Source of the DNA: Ophiocordyceps camponoti-saundersi (nom. inval.)
Taxonomy: Eukaryota > Ascomycota > Sordariomycetes > Hypocreales > Ophiocordycipitaceae
NCBI GenBank assembly: GCA_003339415.1
Contig: PDHQ01000058.1
Location: 1 to 64,000, forward strand
Direction: 5' to 3'
Length of the DNA stretch: 64,000 bases
The position numbers and the translations under genes were made by a program. Of this stretch, positions 11,442 to 22,871 are shown piece after piece. The notes beneath the pieces were generated by a model. The model searched no databases and had not been told where the DNA came from. It worked only from the letters and a program-made list of their open reading frames with translations. How positions within the stretch are numbered: the first letter of the stretch is position 1; each line of letters begins with the position of its first letter.

Positions 11442-14400
11442 ATGAGTCCTCCAGCGATGCAGGAGGGACTGACGACTCCCGACAGCTTGTCGAGTGCCAG
11501 TTATGAGATGGGCGAGTCGAGCGCTCGTGCCAGTTCGCGGCCCCCCTCGTCCGAAGATGCGCAATCGGTCGACAGTCGCACGCGGCGGGCGCGACACCGA
11601 TCCGCTGGCGGCTTCATGCTGCGCGATCCCGCGCCCGCCGAGCGTCATCTCGCCCGCCGCCGCTTCGCCCATGACGCTCCGCACCCAAAATCGAGGGCGA
11701 AGCCGACGCCCCGTACCGTCGACACCATCGTCAGGCCGAATCGAGGCCTTGCCATGTCTTCGGATCCGGCTATGAGAGACAGCATGGCGGCTCCGCGCCA
11801 TTCGCGCGTCCAGTCGTCGGTCGAGTCCGATTACGGGGCCGGGCCTGACGTCGACACGGCGCAGATCGTCAACATGGCCCTCAGCCTGAGTGAGTCGCGG
11901 AAGATGGCCTCGAGGGGGAACAACAACTTGGCCCGAGGCACGCCGCCTCGACTCGCTCCCCTGCCTGACGGCAGCTCTGCCAGCCACCTGCGGCAGCATC
12001 TTCAACAGCAGCGTCGGTCCTCTGTCACTCAGAGCCCTGTATCCGCGTCAAGCGCTTCGCCTCGGAGAGCGTCGGGCGTGAGGTTCGGCAGTTCCCGGCC
12101 TTCAGAATCGGACTCCGGGCTTGACGGCCATTATCGTTATCATTTCTCGCCCTCGACCCTCGCTAGGGCGCAGAAAGCCAGGGAAACGTTGGAGCTAATG
12201 ACTGAGTATCGACGGCTGTTGCCCGCGCTGCCGCCGCTCAAGTCCCTCGACGCCAGTCCGCCTAGATGCTCGTCTCCCAGCCGGGCCATCAAGCGCAAGG
12301 CCGCGACCCAACCCCATGGCCGCGAATACAATCCTCTTCAGTACATCCGCAACCGCAAGGTCCGCGCACGGGAGCGAATGGTCATCAACGGAGATAGGCA
12401 GGGCTTCGGGGACGTCGAGGACGTCAGACAGTGGGTCGACAAGGTCCGCCAGCGCTCGACTGTCCTCAATCCCGACCCCGAGGACGAAGAGGACGGGCCT
12501 GCTATGCCCCTTTTTCCCGGCGCTGACGGTGGTGCCGATGGTCAGACGTCAACGCAGTCGGCCGCCGCTTTCTCGTCGCCGGCTGCCGCGCGAAGCAGAC
12601 GTCCGAGAGTCGATTGGTTCGTCGAGCCTTGCGACATGATCGCGGATGCCTACTGGCTGGAACAGAATCATCACAAGTTTCTCATCGAGGACAGGAAGTG
12701 GCGCAAGATCCTCCCGCCTCCTGCCGAACCTATCCGACCCGTGTCTAGCGGGAGCGGATACCCGGGGGCCGATACGGCGCAGTCTCTCTCGTTACAGTCC
12801 GAAGGCTTGACGGAATCAACCGCACACGCCATTCCCAAGCTCGACATGGCAGGCAATGGTAAAGGCACGAGGGACCGGGCGAAGCAGAAATTCCAGAACA
12901 TGAAGACGTTTCCTCACCGGCACACCGGCTCTCTGCACGGACACCCTCATCGTCGCCATCACCATCCTCCTCGTCATCCTGGGCTGAAAAGAACTAGAAG
13001 ACACTCGGCCGGAGATGTCTTGGTCCGTGAAGAGCATGAGAATGACCGGACGCGCCATGACCGGAACCAGACGCCGACCAGCAGCGCCAACGACGTGCTA
13101 GAGAGGCAGATGATGGAGATGGTGGCCAACGAAGCGCAAGAATTGGAAATGACCGAGCCACCAGCCGCCGCGGCGGATGAAGACCACGTCATGGGTCCGC
13201 CTCCTGTCGCGGCCCCTAGGAAATCCAACTCCACGACCGACTCGGATCGCAGAGGCGATGGCGGCAAACCGACGATGGACTCGCCCCGGCGAAGACGGCC
13301 CGTTCAGTGGGGTGCAACAGACGTGCCGAGTACTCAAGCCGCTCCCTCGTTTCCCTTGCCTCTGGCATCTGAAGTCGACGCGGCCGAGCAGGCAACCACG
13401 TCGTCTTCCACGTCGGGCCGGCACGAGTCCCCGACCAGGAACGCGCTGTACAAGCTCAAGAATGTCATTCGCGATAGGAACGGCGATGCCGGAGAGGACA
13501 CAGGCAATGACGGGGATCGCTATCCGCCTGGCCGGAAGTCGACATCGTCGCCGGAGAGGGCGGGCCGCTCGAAGCGGCGCCCATCCAGCCCTGCCAAGCT
13601 GCCCGCCTTTGAGCGGCCGTCGGAGAACTCGAGAACGCATAAGAGGTCTAAGAGCCTCCGACACCGGTCAGATAACCCCGGCGTCGGCTTGCGCGGTCTG
13701 TTCAAAGGGCCTCGGCTCGACACCGTCTTCCGAGGCGGCGTCTTCAAGCTCAACGACATGCTCTGGCGAAAGGACGAGCCAGCGGCCGAGCCAGACTCGA
13801 CAGACGAGTCGGAGAGCGAGAGGACGAGAGGAAGGTCAAAAGTGTTATCGCCGTCCAAGAGGTCTCACGACGAGACACGGCCCGGACCGCGGAACTTTCT
13901 CGAATTCATGCCCGAATTCAGCCACGCTCCCGGCGCGCAGTCCCGTAACGCGGGAGACGATTGCGGCAAGGAGACGGCAACCAGTTCCCCCAGCCGGCCG
14001 AGCCGGCCGTCGTCCCAGATCGATGCGCTCAAGCCTCCCCTCAGCGGCATCTGGGGCGAGTACCGCAGCGCCTCGGTCTCGCCCTCGCCTTTCCCTCTCG
14101 ATGTCAGGAGGGTACGCGGCAGCGGCGGAGGCGGCGATTCTGACCTTTGGGACTCGGAATCGTATCAAGGCAGCGGCGGAGGCGAGGGCCTTACAGATGA
14201 GGCGTCGACGGATCCGGCGAGGCACAAACAGCATCACCACCAGCATCAGCATCACCAGCATCACCAACATCAGCATCAGCATCAGCATCAGCGTCGACAC
14301 TGGTCCATCGCCGACCAGACCAGCTCGACGGGCCCTCCGACAAGGCGGGAGATTGCACGTGTCAAGGCATTAATGCTCAGCTCCGGCATCAAGGCGCTCG

Positions 14401-14960
14401 AGATCAACCGACGCTCGCTCGACGTCCCGGCCCCAGGCAGCACGACATGGGCGACGGACCTGCTACAGCGGCTCGGCGGCAGCAAGTTCAACAACGGCAA
14501 GACCATAGCGCTGCCCCCACCGTGCGACCTCTACCCCCTAGCCGGGCGGACGATCAGGACGGCGATGCTCTCGTCCAGCCGCCACTGGCAGGCGTCGGCC
14601 ACGCGTCTGACCAGCCAGACGAGCCCGGAGCTCCACCGACGGATCGGCGAGGTCCGCGCCCGGCTCACGGACGAGCTCTCGGAGATGGCCCGCATGGCGG
14701 CCAACGAGGCGGACGAGACGGGTCAGGAGCTCGCCTTCGGTCAGCCCCTCAAGCTCAAGCACGTCGTCGACATGATGGATCGGATGCTGCGGAGGAGGAA
14801 GAGGCGTTTGCGCTGGCTCAGGCGCGGCCTTTGGCTTATCGTCGAGTGGTTGCTTGTCGGCCTCATGTGGTATGTCTGGGCTGTTGTCATGCTCTTGAGG
14901 GTTGTCTCTGGGGTTGGGAGGGGGTGTTGGAGGGGTGTGAGGTGGTTGTTTTGGTTGTAG
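11442..14960 (+). CDS. Large disordered fungal protein with C-terminal membrane segment
   Basis: Single-exon frame of 1172 residues. The first 280 residues are Ser/Arg/Pro-rich and probably disordered. Two ordered, conserved-looking blocks follow: around residue 295 (YNPLQYIRNRKVRARER) and 390-430 (VDWFVEPCDMIADAYWLEQN), which I associate with an uncharacterised family widespread in filamentous ascomycetes. A His/Gln-rich run lies near 927-952. Residues about 1030-1105 look ordered and helical, and the last 60 residues contain a basic stretch followed by a long hydrophobic, Trp/Leu/Val-rich segment that probably spans or anchors in a membrane. The start chosen is the first ATG of the open frame. 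Role unknown; a tail-anchored peripheral scaffold is a guess from layout alone. It is convergent with SAC1. Confidence 0.8.
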   Translation: MSPPAMQEGLTTPDSLSSASYEMGESSARASSRPPSSEDAQSVDSRTRRARHRSAGGFMLRDPAPAERHLARRRFAHDAPHPKSRAKPTPRTVDTIVRPNRGLAMSSDPAMRDSMAAPRHSRVQSSVESDYGAGPDVDTAQIVNMALSLSESRKMASRGNNNLARGTPPRLAPLPDGSSASHLRQHLQQQRRSSVTQSPVSASSASPRRASGVRFGSSRPSESDSGLDGHYRYHFSPSTLARAQKARETLELMTEYRRLLPALPPLKSLDASPPRCSSPSRAIKRKAATQPHGREYNPLQYIRNRKVRARERMVINGDRQGFGDVEDVRQWVDKVRQRSTVLNPDPEDEEDGPAMPLFPGADGGADGQTSTQSAAAFSSPAAARSRRPRVDWFVEPCDMIADAYWLEQNHHKFLIEDRKWRKILPPPAEPIRPVSSGSGYPGADTAQSLSLQSEGLTESTAHAIPKLDMAGNGKGTRDRAKQKFQNMKTFPHRHTGSLHGHPHRRHHHPPRHPGLKRTRRHSAGDVLVREEHENDRTRHDRNQTPTSSANDVLERQMMEMVANEAQELEMTEPPAAAADEDHVMGPPPVAAPRKSNSTTDSDRRGDGGKPTMDSPRRRRPVQWGATDVPSTQAAPSFPLPLASEVDAAEQATTSSSTSGRHESPTRNALYKLKNVIRDRNGDAGEDTGNDGDRYPPGRKSTSSPERAGRSKRRPSSPAKLPAFERPSENSRTHKRSKSLRHRSDNPGVGLRGLFKGPRLDTVFRGGVFKLNDMLWRKDEPAAEPDSTDESESERTRGRSKVLSPSKRSHDETRPGPRNFLEFMPEFSHAPGAQSRNAGDDCGKETATSSPSRPSRPSSQIDALKPPLSGIWGEYRSASVSPSPFPLDVRRVRGSGGGGDSDLWDSESYQGSGGGEGLTDEASTDPARHKQHHHQHQHHQHHQHQHQHQHQRRHWSIADQTSSTGPPTRREIARVKALMLSSGIKALEINRRSLDVPAPGSTTWATDLLQRLGGSKFNNGKTIALPPPCDLYPLAGRTIRTAMLSSSRHWQASATRLTSQTSPELHRRIGEVRARLTDELSEMARMAANEADETGQELAFGQPLKLKHVVDMMDRMLRRRKRRLRWLRRGLWLIVEWLLVGLMWYVWAVVMLLRVVSGVGRGCWRGVRWLFWL

Positions 14961-15811
14961 CCCTCTCTCTCCCCCCCTTTCTTCCTCGGCCATCTTCCTC
15001 TTTCTCTTTACTCTGTTCTCCTGTGTCTTCTTCTCCTCCTCCTTTCTCTCCATCTTCACCTCTTCGCGACGTTATTCCCGTTTCCTAAGTCCCTCACCTG
15101 CTCATATAACCTCCCACTTCAACAACCCACCTCCCTCTCTCTACCCGTCTCTCTACATACCACTTCCTCCAAACCAAACACCCCTCCTCAACGAACCTTA
15201 CAACCCATATCCGGACACGTCTTTTTTCTTTGCTCCTGAAGCCGAATAGATCTTTCCATTTTCCATCTCAAATTTCTCTTTCTCAACTTGTTCAATCCTC
15301 CTTCTTATGAGAGTCTGCATAGCCGGGACTGGAATGGGTATTTCACTACCTTTATATATTCTTTCGGGGTTCATGGATACCCCTCTTCTTCCCCCTTTTG
15401 GGCGTCGGTTTCTTTATAAGGGGGATGTGGGCGCTTTTCACTGGCTTCAACTCCAACTTGGACTGGCCTTTTTTATATATACATTACTTGGATGAGGGGA
15501 TATATCTCTGTCCTGTTCCATATCTGATGCCCTCATCACGACATACATAACTATTGATGTTTTATTCCTGTACTTCGGCCATACATCTCTGATGATGAAG
15601 AGCTGGCACTCGAGTCAGGCATCATCTCACTTGAAGGACATCTCTTCTCCTCTTCATAAGTGATATCCTCTGTTCATACTCTCCTCTGCTTGTTCTATCC
15701 CTTTTCCACTACTTCCCCTTTTACCCCCTTGACGCGATTCCAGCCCCAGGAAAGCGACGAAGAAAGAAAAAGAAATATAATATACACTGTAGCAATTCCG
15801 TCGAGCTTGGC
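14961..15811. other. Convergent intergenic region
   Basis: CT-rich 3' flank shared by two convergent genes. The short open frames here have no recognisable content. Confidence 0.6.
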
Positions 15812-18096
15812 TCACTCGATCCTCTTCTTACCCTCCTCGGCGTTCAGATACCTCGCGGCACTGAGCCCCCGCTGGTGTCGCGAAACAAAAGGTCCGATGA
15901 CGGCGTCCTTGCGCGCTTGCGAGTAGTGCTCACCGTATCCATCGACGGCGAAGGGCCGCGGGATCAGACGAGGCCAGTTGACCTGCACTAGACGTGAGTA
16001 CGAGACAGACGGAAGAGACCGAGACAGAAGGGGGAGAAGGGAAAGAAAAATAGGGGGCTACAAGTAGGGAGGAAAGGGGACTAACATAGAGCATTCCGTG
16101 GGTCCAGATAAAGTAAAAACACCAAGCGGCGACTGCGGTCCAGAAGAGGACAAAGAGCCGCATCGTCATCGGCCTGGCGTCCGAGTCGCGGCGGGTAAAG
16201 AGACCTATGAGGACGATGAAGACGCTGAAAGCTAGCAGGTAGGGAATGGACTGCAGCAGCAGCGGACGGCTGTCGACGAAGACGAGCTCGGTGCCGACGT
16301 CGGCGGTGCCCGGCTGGTAAGTCCCGAGAAAGAGGTCATAGGCGTCCTGGCGAGGCCCGTCACGGAAGTTGTTTAGGTAGTATCGCGTGATGCCGATGCG
16401 GGCATCCTGCAAGGTGCCAACCTTTGTGCGCTGGCCGGTACGCGTCACGTCCGTCTTCATGGCGCCGGTGCCGGCGTACGACGAGGAGACAACGTCGGCA
16501 TTGTCGGCCCACAGGTTGCGGAAGAGAACCTCAAAGGTAGGGTCCGTGTCGCGGAAAGTGGCGCCGCGCGGTATAAGCCCTGCGTCGTGGAAGATGCGGT
16601 CCAGCATGTGGCGAGCAAACATGCTCTGCACCACGTTCGTCCGATCCAAGCAGTCCATACAGTTGACGCGCATCACGCTCGTCTGCAGGCCGCGCACGTC
16701 GATGCGGCCGTCGACGTTGGCCGGCGTGTCGGTGCCGCGGAAGTAGCCCTGGGCGGCGAGGGCCTCTCGGAGCTTCTCGACCAAAGCATAGGCCCTGTGC
16801 ATTCTCATGCCCTTGGTCTCGTTGTGGTAGTCAAAGTAGACGTAATGTAGCCTGTCAAAGGCTTGCCGCTTCGCCCCGGGCTGGATCGTGGTGAACTTCT
16901 CGTCGGTGAGCCGATCGGCATCGTGGCCCTCCTGCGGTCCCGTCACCAGCGTCTGGACCATATGCTCGTACGACTCCTTGACCTTACACTCGCGGCCCTT
17001 TTGGTTGACGAGGTTGATGAGGTAGTTGTCGCCGTACAGCCGGATCTGCTCGTCAAAGTGCTTTTGCGCCGCCGACAGGGCTGCCTCGGTACTGCGCACC
17101 TGCAGCTTAGGAACGTAGCGCAGACTGTTGATCTCGGCCCAGTACGTCGGCACGCTCCCGCGAGTTTGCACGTAGGACATGACGTGCATCTCCCGGCCTT
17201 GAGCGGGGTCGAAGCGGCCGCTCTGCATATCTGTGCTACCGGCGAAGCCGCCCAAACCGTTGCTGCTGTCATTGAGAATAACGATCTGCTCCGTTTCATT
17301 GTAGTTGGCAACGTGGCCTTCCTCGTCGACGCCACGGGTGAAATAGCGCGTTCCACCGCGGTAGCGAGATCTTCGCGAGATCAAGACGAGCGTAAGGGGC
17401 GTTTTGTTGAATGTCGTCGGCCGAATCTCTAGCATGCCGAATATGCAGGGTAGAATATAGGGATCGACGGCGGATTGAGGGCCAGGCTGGCTCCTGGAAC
17501 CATTTTTGCGGAAGTCGATGAGATCCGACTGGAGATACTTGTTAAAGAAGAAACGGTCGTCGGCTCTCATCCATAGCGGTGCCGAGGTGTCAGACTGAGC
17601 CTGGCGCTGGAACGAGTTGGTGAGATCGACCGAGTAAGAAAAGTACATGGGGCCGCGAAGCAGAAAGGTCTTCATGAGACTGATGAAGGTGTCCTCGTCG
17701 CGGTCGTGAATCTGGCGCTCGCGCATGGGAAGCAGTTCGGCGGCCACAAGCTTATACACCAGGTGACCCTTGAGACGGCCAACGGGACGGGCCTTTGTGA
17801 TGACAACGACATACTTGTCTGAGCTCGACACGGTCAGCTAGGGGATTCGTCACAGGAGCACGTCACGGACCGAGCCTCAGCTGGATGAGGCCCAGGATGC
17901 CGGCAACACTGGAAACCCTCGTAGTGCGCTTTGCGGCTTGCTGGCCAGCATCGGCCGTCCGCAGGTCGCCGGTAGGACGGTCGATGAGCAGGGCGGGCGC
18001 GTCGGGGGACGAGGGCGAGACGAAGACGTAGGCATCGCTCGTGACCCGTAGGTTGATGTCCCGGTAGGGAAGTTTGGCGGCGGCGAGGGGCGCCAT
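15812..18096 (-). CDS. SAC1: Phosphoinositide phosphatase Sac1
   Basis: Integral membrane lipid phosphatase of the ER and Golgi that removes phosphate mainly from PI4P. Three exons: 18096-17871, 17818-16086 and 15982-15812, with introns of 52 bases (17819-17870) and 103 bases (15983-16085, GTTAGT donor, TGCAG acceptor). The product is about 709 residues, normal for the family. The catalytic CX5R loop reads C-MDCLD-R at residues 462-468 (RVNCMDCLDRTN). The N-terminal SAC domain begins LPYRDINLRV. Two C-terminal hydrophobic segments (SIPYLLAFSVFIVLIGLF and a Trp-rich one ending at MLYV) form the membrane hairpin. The long open frame continues past the second donor to 15930, but the spliced third exon restores the expected cytosolic tail (VNWPRL to the stop at 15812). 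Divergent from the Rab5 gene. Confidence 0.95.
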
Positions 18097-19020
18097 GGAG
18101 GGCTGGCGGGGAGGAGAGGACGGGCCTCGCTCAGAGAGGTCTGTTGGCTCGAGGAGGTGAGGTCGTGCTGAGCGGGTTGATGAATGTAAGGTCCTAAAGA
18201 GGACTGATAAGGAAGGGAGCTCTATACTGGGTGAGCTTGTTTAGTCAGCTCATTGCTTGCCTGGCCACGGTGTCGTCTTGATTGTCTACGCGGCCAGCTT
18301 ACGACTTTGAAACGCCTCACTCAGGCGAATACATGCAATCAAATGTCTGTCATTGTGTTACTTTGATCGTCATAGGTTATCAATATTAACCACTGCTATA
18401 TAGCATGGTAAATTGCATGTAGGTGTATCCGTAGACGTAGGTAGAAATCAAATATCCCATCAGGTGCTTCTCGGCTATCAGATTGATGTGCACATACAAG
18501 CCTGCTTTGCCTAGAGCTCCCCATGTCCCTTCGCTGAAACGCATAACACCTCTCTCGGCATCTCAAGTTGCAGTCAAAGGACACACGAGTCTGTCTAGTC
18601 CTTACATACGACCATGCTTATAAAAAGAAGCAACCCTCTCAAGGTCATCACGCCAAGCTGCCGGCCAAGTAGTACCTAGGCTGTTTCATCGTGCTTACCT
18701 CATCCTCCGACACCGAGCCAGCGCCAGCCACACGACTCGGCATCAGCAGACCAATCAACCTCAACAAAGCACCGCCAACCACCAACCACCAACCACAATC
18801 ACCACTCGCCTCTCCAAGCCTTCTGACGTACTGCCTTCGAATCGTCCTACTTCAGCATCATCCTGTCAGCGTTGCCGCTCATCGATCCTAGTCTCCTCAT
18901 CGACGTCGACTGCCTCTGCCTCAGCCTCGACGGACTACGATCCCCGCGCATTCTTTTGCCACTCCCTCTCTTGGATTCGCATCTTTCTCTCCGTCGCCGC
19001 AGCCCTGGAAAAGAATCATC
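18097..19020. promoter_or_regulatory. Divergent SAC1 / Rab5 intergenic region
   Basis: 924 bases between two start codons facing away from each other. The Rab5 side has a CA/CT-rich leader typical of fungal 5' UTRs. No named binding site could be supported. Confidence 0.5.
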
Positions 19021-19904
19021 ATGGCAGCTCGAGGTCCTGCCGCCCCGCGCGGCATCAACAACCGCTTCGCACAGTTCAAGCTCGTTCTGCTTGGTGCGCG
19101 CATGCCTTCAGCCCCATTCTTCTGTCTTTCATGCTGACGCTGACTTACAGGGGAATCCGCCGTTGGAAAGGTGAATGACGAGTGCGCTGCTACCGTCTGC
19201 GGAACGATAAACTGACCGAGAGAGTGCCCATACAGAGCTCGATAGTTTTGCGCTTCGTCAAGGTACGCCCTGTTGCTGTTCATCATGCCGTATCCATCCC
19301 TAATCGGCTTCTAGGATCAATTTGATTCTTTCCGGGAATCCACCATCGGAGCCGCTTTCCTCACCCAGACCATCTCTCTCGATGAGAATACCACAGTCAA
19401 GTTCGAAATCTGGGATACGGCCGGTCAAGAGCGATACAAGTCGCTTGCGCCCATGTATTACCGCAACGCCAACTGCGCTGTTGTCGTTTACGATATAACG
19501 CAATCTGTACGCTCACAATTTGCCGCGCGACGATTTCAGCTGACCCTTTGTTGTAGTCCTCCCTGGATAAGGCGAAGGCGTGGGTCAAAGAGCTACAGCG
19601 TCAAGCCAATGAGAATATCATCATCGCTCTCGCCGGCAACAAGCTTGATCTGGTCAACCAGCAGCCCGACAAGCGAGCCATCTCCACCAACGAAGCAGAG
19701 GCTTACGCGCGCGAGGCCGGGCTTCTGTTCTTCGAGACGTCCGCTAAGACAGCCGAGAATGTTCGCGAGCTGTTCACGGCCATTGCCAAGAAGCTGCCTC
19801 TGGATCAGGTCGGACCTCGGCACGCGAGACCTGGCCAGCGACCAGGCGTAAGCCTGAATCCCGAAAATGCCAACACCAACGTGAGCGGACCCTGCAGTTG
19901 CTGA
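19021..19904 (+). CDS. ypt5: Rab5-family small GTPase
   Basis: Early-endosome Rab GTPase controlling vesicle docking and fusion (Vps21/Ypt5 family). Five exons: 19021-19093, 19151-19170, 19236-19262, 19315-19506 and 19557-19904; introns of 57, 65, 52 and 50 bases with GT donors and AG acceptors. The 219-residue product has P-loop GESAVGKS (25-32), switch I with [15 protein letters not shown] (73-79), NKLD (132-135), an ETSAK motif, and a C-terminal CSC for double geranylgeranylation. The last bases before the stop resemble a splice donor (GTGAGC), but reading straight through gives the expected prenylation motif, so no intron is placed there. The tiny second exon (20 bases) encodes most of the P-loop. 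Confidence 0.97.
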
Positions 19905-20440
19905 AGCTTCCGAGTAGATGATGGCTTCCTTGGACGCGCTCCATACAAATCACCATGCGGCGGGTGATAGACTGGCTGGGGTCGCGGCTTGGCCAATTAC
20001 CTTGTGTGATTCTCGGAGTAGTGGGTTTGGACGGTTTTTCCTGGGCAGACACATCCTTTTCCCTCTCTTGCTTGGGTTTCCATACATAATATTGAAGTTT
20101 CTGTCTCCCATGTTTTTAGCCAGCTGGTCCCAGCGAGTAACTGTCTTTGTTCCGGGGAAGAGACGTGCGTATGGCGTCGGTTGGGCGTCTAGATCAATCT
20201 TCTGATGCTGTCTATCAGGCAATGAGGTCTTTGAAGAGCGCCGACTAACAGAGCGTCGGGGATCACGTCCGGGGAGGTATGCGTGTACGAATACAACGTT
20301 GTGATATAAAATACTATTGGTACATTTTACTCACAACCGAGGTTTAACCCCGGGATTTTGTCCTGCCGCCAGCGTATCTAAGAAAAAGGTCTCTCCTAAC
20401 TCTCAAGTCTATCGAGCCCTCGCTGGCCCAAGAATTCGCC
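19905..20440. other. Intergenic, nothing recognised
   Basis: 3' flank of the Rab5 gene and promoter/leader of MIC60, both on the plus strand. No further feature seen. Confidence 0.6.
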
Positions 20441-22558
20441 ATGCTGCGATCATCGCTTCGGTCGGCGAGGCCGTTGGGCTTCGCGCCCCTTGCGATGACT
20501 GTCCGTCGCCAATTGGTGACACAACGCGCCAGCTTGGCGGGTAACGTATGAGCTCAAGAGCTTCAACGGATGCAGACGGAGCTCTGACAAGCTTGCATAG
20601 AGGTTCTATTCCGATAAGAAGACGCCGGGTCAAGGCGCTTCCGAAACGCCTGTGCTTCCGTCATCGCAGACGCTGACCTCGCAGCGCGGCGCGGTTCCTG
20701 ACGGTCTCGGTGAACCCAAGCTCGGAGCTGCCACGAAGCTGCCGCCGACGCCCCCGACTCCGCAAGAGGCTGCCAGCGGACGGGATCAGCCCCCGACTAC
20801 CATCGACGACGTAGGAGAATCGACAGTTCTTTTGAAAAACACACCTCCTCCGCCAACGCCGCCTCCGCCACGGAAGAGCTTCGCGCGCCGACTGAGAAAC
20901 CTATTTTTCAGCCTCGTACTGCTGAGCATGGCAGGCTTTGGTGGAGGCGTCTTGTACTCGCGGAGTAATGACAACTTCCACGACTTCTTCACCGAGTATA
21001 TCCCTTACGGAGAGCGGGCTGTCTTGTACTTGGAAGAGATGGACTACAAGAGCAAGTTCCCGCAAGGACGAGGGCGTTCCTCGCACGCGTCTGGCGAAGA
21101 AAGCAAGCAAGTCAAGATCTCTGCTCAGAGCGGAGCCTCATGGAGGGTGGCCGACAGTGGCGAGCCCAGCGGGCGACACTCCAACGCCGCCTCCAGGGCC
21201 AGGGAGTCTGCGCCAACTACGCCGAAAGACGAGCCGGCTACAGTCGAACCCAAAGTCTCCGAACCAGCCGTGAAGCCTTCCAAGGCAACCCCGCGAGTCG
21301 TTGACACCACCGAAAAGGCGACCGTGGCCAGTAAAGAGCCCGAGGTCAACGAACCGTCCAAGTTCCTGGCCCTCAAGCCTATCGACCTCATGTCGCTTCC
21401 CGACGCCAAGGAGCCTATCGTCCGAGATCTCGTGCATATGGTGAACGATTTGATTCTGGTCATAAACGCGGATGGTGCGCATGCGAGATATGGCACCAGT
21501 ATCGAAAAGGCCAAGAAGGACGTGGCAAACGTCGGCTCGCGGCTCCAGGCGATGAAGAGCGCCGTAGAGAAAAAGGCTGCGGCCGAGGTCAAGTCGTCGG
21601 TCGGCCAATTCGAGAAGGCGGCGACGGATCTCATCCAACGAGTGGAGAAGACGATGCTGGCACAGGAGATGGAATGGCGACAAGAATTCGAGCAGGAAAT
21701 GAAGGCAGTACGCGATGGCTACGATGAACGAGTCAAGCTCTTACTCGAGCAGGAGAAGAAGCTCAACGACACGAAGCTCGAAAACAAGCTTCTGGAACAG
21801 GCCTTGGCCCTGAAGCGGGCATTTATGCAGGAAGTCAAAGGCCAGGTGGAAGAAGAGCGAAAAGGCCGGCTGGCCAAGCTGGCAGACCTGTCTTCGACCG
21901 TGTCGGAGCTCGAGAAGCTGATGACGGGCTGGAACGAGGTGCTGGAGAGCAACTTGAAGACGCAGCAGCTACACGTGGCTGTGGAGGCAGTTCGGGCCAG
22001 CCTGGAGGACGGGCATAACCCAAGACCTTTTGTCAGGGAGCTGGTAGCGCTCAAGGAGATTGCTGCGGACGACGCGGTGGTGGACGCGGCCATCGGTTCG
22101 GTTAATCCGGTTGCCTACCAGCGAGGGATCTCGACGTCATTGCAGCTGATGGACCGGTTCCGGCGGGTGGCGAGCGAGGTGCGAAAGGCGTCGCTGTTAC
22201 CGGATGACGCCGGTGTGGCGAGCCATGCGTCCAGCTGGGCGCTCAGCCATCTTCTCTTCAAGAAGCAAGGGCTGGCCGAGGGCGACGACGTGGAGAGCAT
22301 CCTGACGCGGGCGCAGACGCACCTAGAGGAGGGCGACCTCGACTCTGCCGCGCGGGAGATGAACGGCCTGCAGGGATGGGCCAAGACGCTGAGCAAAGAC
22401 TGGCTCGGCGAGGTGCGCAAGGTGCTGGAGGTGCAGCAGGCGCTCGATGTAAGTTGTGCTGCTCCGCGTTGACGCATGTGCGTTCTTGGCTGACGATGCA
22501 CGATCTGATACAGGTCATTGCGACGGAGGCGCGGTTGCAGAGCCTGAGGGTGGATTGA
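20441..22558 (+). CDS. MIC60: MICOS complex subunit Mic60 (mitofilin)
   Basis: Inner mitochondrial membrane protein that shapes crista junctions. Start ATG at 20441 encodes a basic presequence (MLRSSLRSARPLGF). A first intron ends at 20600 (CTGAC branch, CATAG acceptor); the only donor that keeps frame is GTGACA at 20516, but a better-looking GTAACG at 20541 is out of frame, so this junction is uncertain. A second intron (22449-22513, GTAAGT donor, ACAG acceptor) joins a last exon ending at 22558. The product is about 655 residues: presequence, Pro-rich stretch, one membrane segment (NLFFSLVLLSMAGFGGGVLY), a Ser/Pro-rich linker, a long coiled coil rich in Glu/Lys, and the conserved C-terminal mitofilin domain ending IATEARLQSLRVD. 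Confidence 0.92.
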
Positions 22559-22871
22559 GGTCGTTTCTTCTGTCCATACATATTATATATCTCCTTTGTG
22601 CCGTGGACTCGTTGTATCTGTATGTACGAAGATGATAGACGTCTGAGAAGTAGGCTGTAGACGAGATGTGCGGTGTCAATGCCTGTAGTGGATATATGAT
22701 GTCGTCGGTTCATGAAAAGGGGGTTGAAGGGGGTGAAGATATACGGAGTACGGATAGTGGTGTATCAATCATTATCCGATTACTTAATCCCGTGACGAAC
22801 TTCACCTCCATCCACCTCCTCCTACATCTCTCAAACTCTCGCCCATCTCATCCCCCAATCCAACGTCCAAG
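22559..22871. other. Short intergenic spacer
   Basis: 313 bases between MIC60 and the next plus-strand gene. CT-rich leader immediately upstream of the ATG at 22872. Nothing else seen. Confidence 0.6.

Noticed and set aside
14447..15088. 213-codon open frame overlapping the 1172-residue gene
   Set aside because: Shadow of the real frame in GC-rich DNA.
15830..15982. Sac1 C-terminus read straight through 15983-16085
   Set aside because: That segment has GTTAGT at its 5' end and TGCAG at its 3' end, and translates to low-complexity Ser/Pro sequence; splicing restores the family's tail.
19881..19904. GTGAGC as a splice donor near the end of the Rab5 gene
   Set aside because: Reading through gives the CSC prenylation motif and a stop at the expected length.
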